Below, piece after piece: positions 15,501-15,995 of a stretch of 15,995 nucleotides of DNA (position 1 is its first letter; every line of letters starts with the position of its first letter). Position numbers and translations under genes: made by a program. The stretch lies in the NCBI GenBank assembly GCA_016987375.1, contig PJRA01000473.1:727068-743062 (forward strand), read 5' to 3'. Under the pieces are notes generated by a model. It ran no database searches. It worked only from the letters and a program-made list of their open reading frames with translations, and was not told the origin of the DNA. Source of the DNA: Brachionus koreanus (lineage: Eukaryota; Rotifera; Eurotatoria; Ploima; Brachionidae).

Positions 15501-15995
15501 TAAAACCAATCCAGAAATAAAAAATATAAATGATATATACGAAACTGGAATTAATTTTAAAAATAATATAGGGCAAATAAGCTTAGAATTAATTGAACAA
15601 GAATCAACACAAATATATTCAATAGAAATAGAGAAAGATTTTTCCTTTGGAAGATACATAGTAAACACATTTTATAATGAAGAGACAATAGAAAATAAAA
15701 TTGAAACAGGAACAAATCAAATAAAGTTCAATAATTTTAAAAGAAAAATAATAAACAAAATTACCATTATTTTATTCGTTGAAGATGCAAAGGAAATAAA
15801 AAATATAAAAATAAATATTTACTCATGTTTAAGAAACAAGATAATAACTACACCTTCAATAACGACAACGACTACATTCAAACCGCAATGCTTCCCTGTT
15901 TATGAATTTGATTTTATGAATCCTAAATTGACAATTACTTCGCCAAATGCTATAACGGACATTAACAGAATATATGCTAATTTCCATCCAGAAGG
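6584..15995 (+). CDS. Secreted tandem C-type lectin protein with 12-fold Cys/Thr-linker repeats (3'-partial, at least 2045 aa)
   Basis: Exons 6584-6901, 6955-7259, 8660-11081 and 12904-15995+ (open to the window edge). Introns of 53, 1400 and 1822 nt join in phases 0, 2 and 0, and all are GT-AG. The ATG at 6584 follows an in-frame stop and opens a signal peptide (MRFWSLIFLSLCLAVYIRA). Residues 44-162 form C-type lectin domain 1 (CSDDFVLYKNQCF ... RYLIGAYLNDSNWFWLDG ... YYICQ). Residues 182-215 form a Cys-rich EB/EGF-like module whose CRCFNGYW|HTINKAC crosses the phase-2 splice. Residues 218-340 form lectin domain 2 (LCPDEFIFQENKC ... RYWIGAK ... LFYICQ). Both lectin domains share GPWW but lack recognisable EPN/QPD and WND calcium/sugar motifs, so classical Ca-dependent sugar binding is doubtful. 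From residue 359 follow twelve ~150-residue repeats with Thr-rich linkers. No membrane segment is seen before the edge. Likely an extracellular matrix, mucus or adhesive glycoprotein. Domain calls are solid; function is inference. The C terminus is unseen. Confidence 0.85.
7953..8180 (-). pseudogene. Coding-like minus-strand ORF fragment, possible nested exon or captured gene piece
   Basis: A minus-strand frame of 75 codons (8180-7956, TAG stop at 7955-7953) encodes a non-repetitive peptide with segments such as WITDEALTSFYRTFLINGSD and LIQMLLHRVDHLYRTYYPL. It is far richer in G+C than its surroundings: 53 G/C in the 120 nt at 8041-8160. An AATAAA (7944-7939) follows the stop closely, and CTATCCAAG|TGG at 8172/8171 could be a splice acceptor. 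No start codon or upstream exon is visible; the DNA at 8181-8660 is AT-rich and repetitive. I do not recognise the family. It may be the last exon of a nested gene, a retrotransposed fragment, or part of a transposon protein. The complete codons and base composition suggest relatively recent arrival or constraint. Confidence 0.4.
8289..8487. repeat. Fold-back element with ~58-nt inverted arms
   Basis: The arm at 8289-8346 (starting ATCTTTGAAAAAACTTTTTG) is the reverse complement of the arm at 8430-8487 at 57 of 58 positions. The spacer is 83 nt. The near-identity implies recent formation or gene conversion. No flanking target duplication is obvious. It would form a strong hairpin in the unspliced transcript. 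Confidence 0.75.
8303..8642 (+). repeat. Partial direct duplication of the fold-back element (137-nt units)
   Basis: 8303-8439 and 8506-8642 are direct repeats at a constant offset of 203 nt, with no indels and only 3 mismatches that I can find. The second copy includes the left arm and central part but lacks the right arm. The unit order is therefore arm, centre, inverted arm, arm, centre. This fits rolling or template-switch duplication of a fold-back repeat, or unequal exchange. Confidence 0.75.
11380..11713. mobile_element. MITE-like non-autonomous DNA transposon, 334 bp
   Basis: The left terminal inverted repeat is 11380-11465 and the right is 11633-11713. They align over 81 positions with 74 matches plus a 5-nt gap, and the ends read GGGCA...TGCCC. 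The interior (167 nt) has no open frame. Direct repeats TTTATT flank both ends (11374-11379 and 11714-11719). The flanking identity could be read as nine bases, CTTTATTGG, if element ends are shifted, so target-site length (6 versus 9) and superfamily are uncertain. The 7 differences between arms suggest moderate age. A perfect 12-nt palindrome GTTTGTACAAAC lies inside. Confidence 0.85.
11818..11864. repeat. GC-rich palindrome cluster within intron 3
   Basis: Three inverted repeats lie back to back: AGTGAC-A-GTCACT (11818-11830), an imperfect 21-nt palindrome bounded by CGCCAA and TTGGCG (11835-11855, 18 of 21 positions symmetric), and TTTCGAAA (11857-11864). This is the most CG-rich spot in the intron. 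It may be the end of another DNA element or a protein-binding site. No partner end is seen. Confidence 0.4.
14482..15437 (+). repeat. ACA/ACT triplet-rich Thr linkers (coding microsatellite-like)
   Basis: Within the last exon, linkers between units are built of ACA/ACT/ACC codons, for example near 14482-14505, 14923-14946 and 15388-15432. They give Thr runs of six or more residues, typical sites of dense O-glycosylation. The near-repetitive DNA is prone to slippage, so linker length may vary between alleles. The start and end given bracket the three clearest tracts. Confidence 0.6.

Larger units (their letters stand above)
9111..15995 (+). repeat. Coding tandem array: 12 copies of a ~150-residue Cys-bounded unit
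   Basis: Units begin at a Cys codon at 9111, 9546, 9981, 10413, 10890, 13165, 13606, 14065, 14518, 14974, 15448 and 15889 (residues 359, 504, 649, 793, 952, 1103, 1250, 1403, 1554, 1706, 1864, 2011). Lengths are 145, 145, 144, 159, 151, 147, 153, 151, 152, 158 and 147 residues; the twelfth runs off the edge. Shared landmarks in order: opening Cys (often C[ED]EG), NPK, [IN]xxIY, G[CAV]xF, an YSIKITKD-like strand, a Tyr/Phe-rich strand, an DKIxIII-like strand, xVKIxIxxCL with the closing Cys, and a linker that is mostly Thr/Ser-rich from the fourth unit on. Alternating hydrophobic residues suggest an all-beta fold, and the two constant Cys could pair. Unit 5 is split by the 1.8-kb intron. I know no named family with this pattern. 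Confidence 0.85.

Overview
This looks like nuclear DNA from a small metazoan. It is very AT-rich, its genes are split by GT-AG introns (three of 43-57 nt, three of 0.5-1.8 kb), and it holds a decayed non-LTR retrotransposon and short inverted-repeat elements. The protein content is metazoan: an SLC15A4-type transporter and a secreted C-type lectin protein with Thr-rich linkers. A monogonont rotifer of the Brachionus kind would fit the composition and domain style. That is an impression, not a proof.

Layout. 1-~400: 3' end of a jockey/CR1-like non-LTR retrotransposon on the + strand, broken by stops, an internal deletion and a frameshift. 758-3373 (-): a complete four-exon gene for a 672-aa proton/oligopeptide (POT) transporter closest to SLC15A4, with an N-terminal acidic dileucine signal. 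3374-6583: a divergent AT-rich intergenic region with palindromes, a 46-codon ORF of doubtful status, and a short decayed copy of an exon of the next gene. 6584-15995 (+), running off the right edge: a four-exon gene for a secreted protein of at least 2045 residues. Its order is signal peptide, C-type lectin domain 1, a short Cys-rich EB/EGF-like module, C-type lectin domain 2, then eleven complete and one partial copy of a 144-159-residue repeat that I do not recognise. The repeats are mostly separated by Thr-rich, mucin-like linkers. The last exon is open for 3.1 kb to the window edge.

The two large introns of the lectin gene are loaded with other material. The 1.4-kb intron holds an unusually GC-rich minus-strand reading frame that looks coding, plus a fold-back repeat and a partial second copy. 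The 1.8-kb intron holds a 334-bp MITE-like element and a GC-rich palindrome cluster.

The transporter (probably lysosomal/endosomal) and the lectin protein (probably extracellular matrix, mucus or adhesive) are divergently transcribed. Nothing in the sequence shows that they work together. The main candidate for something undescribed is the lectin plus 12-fold repeat protein.
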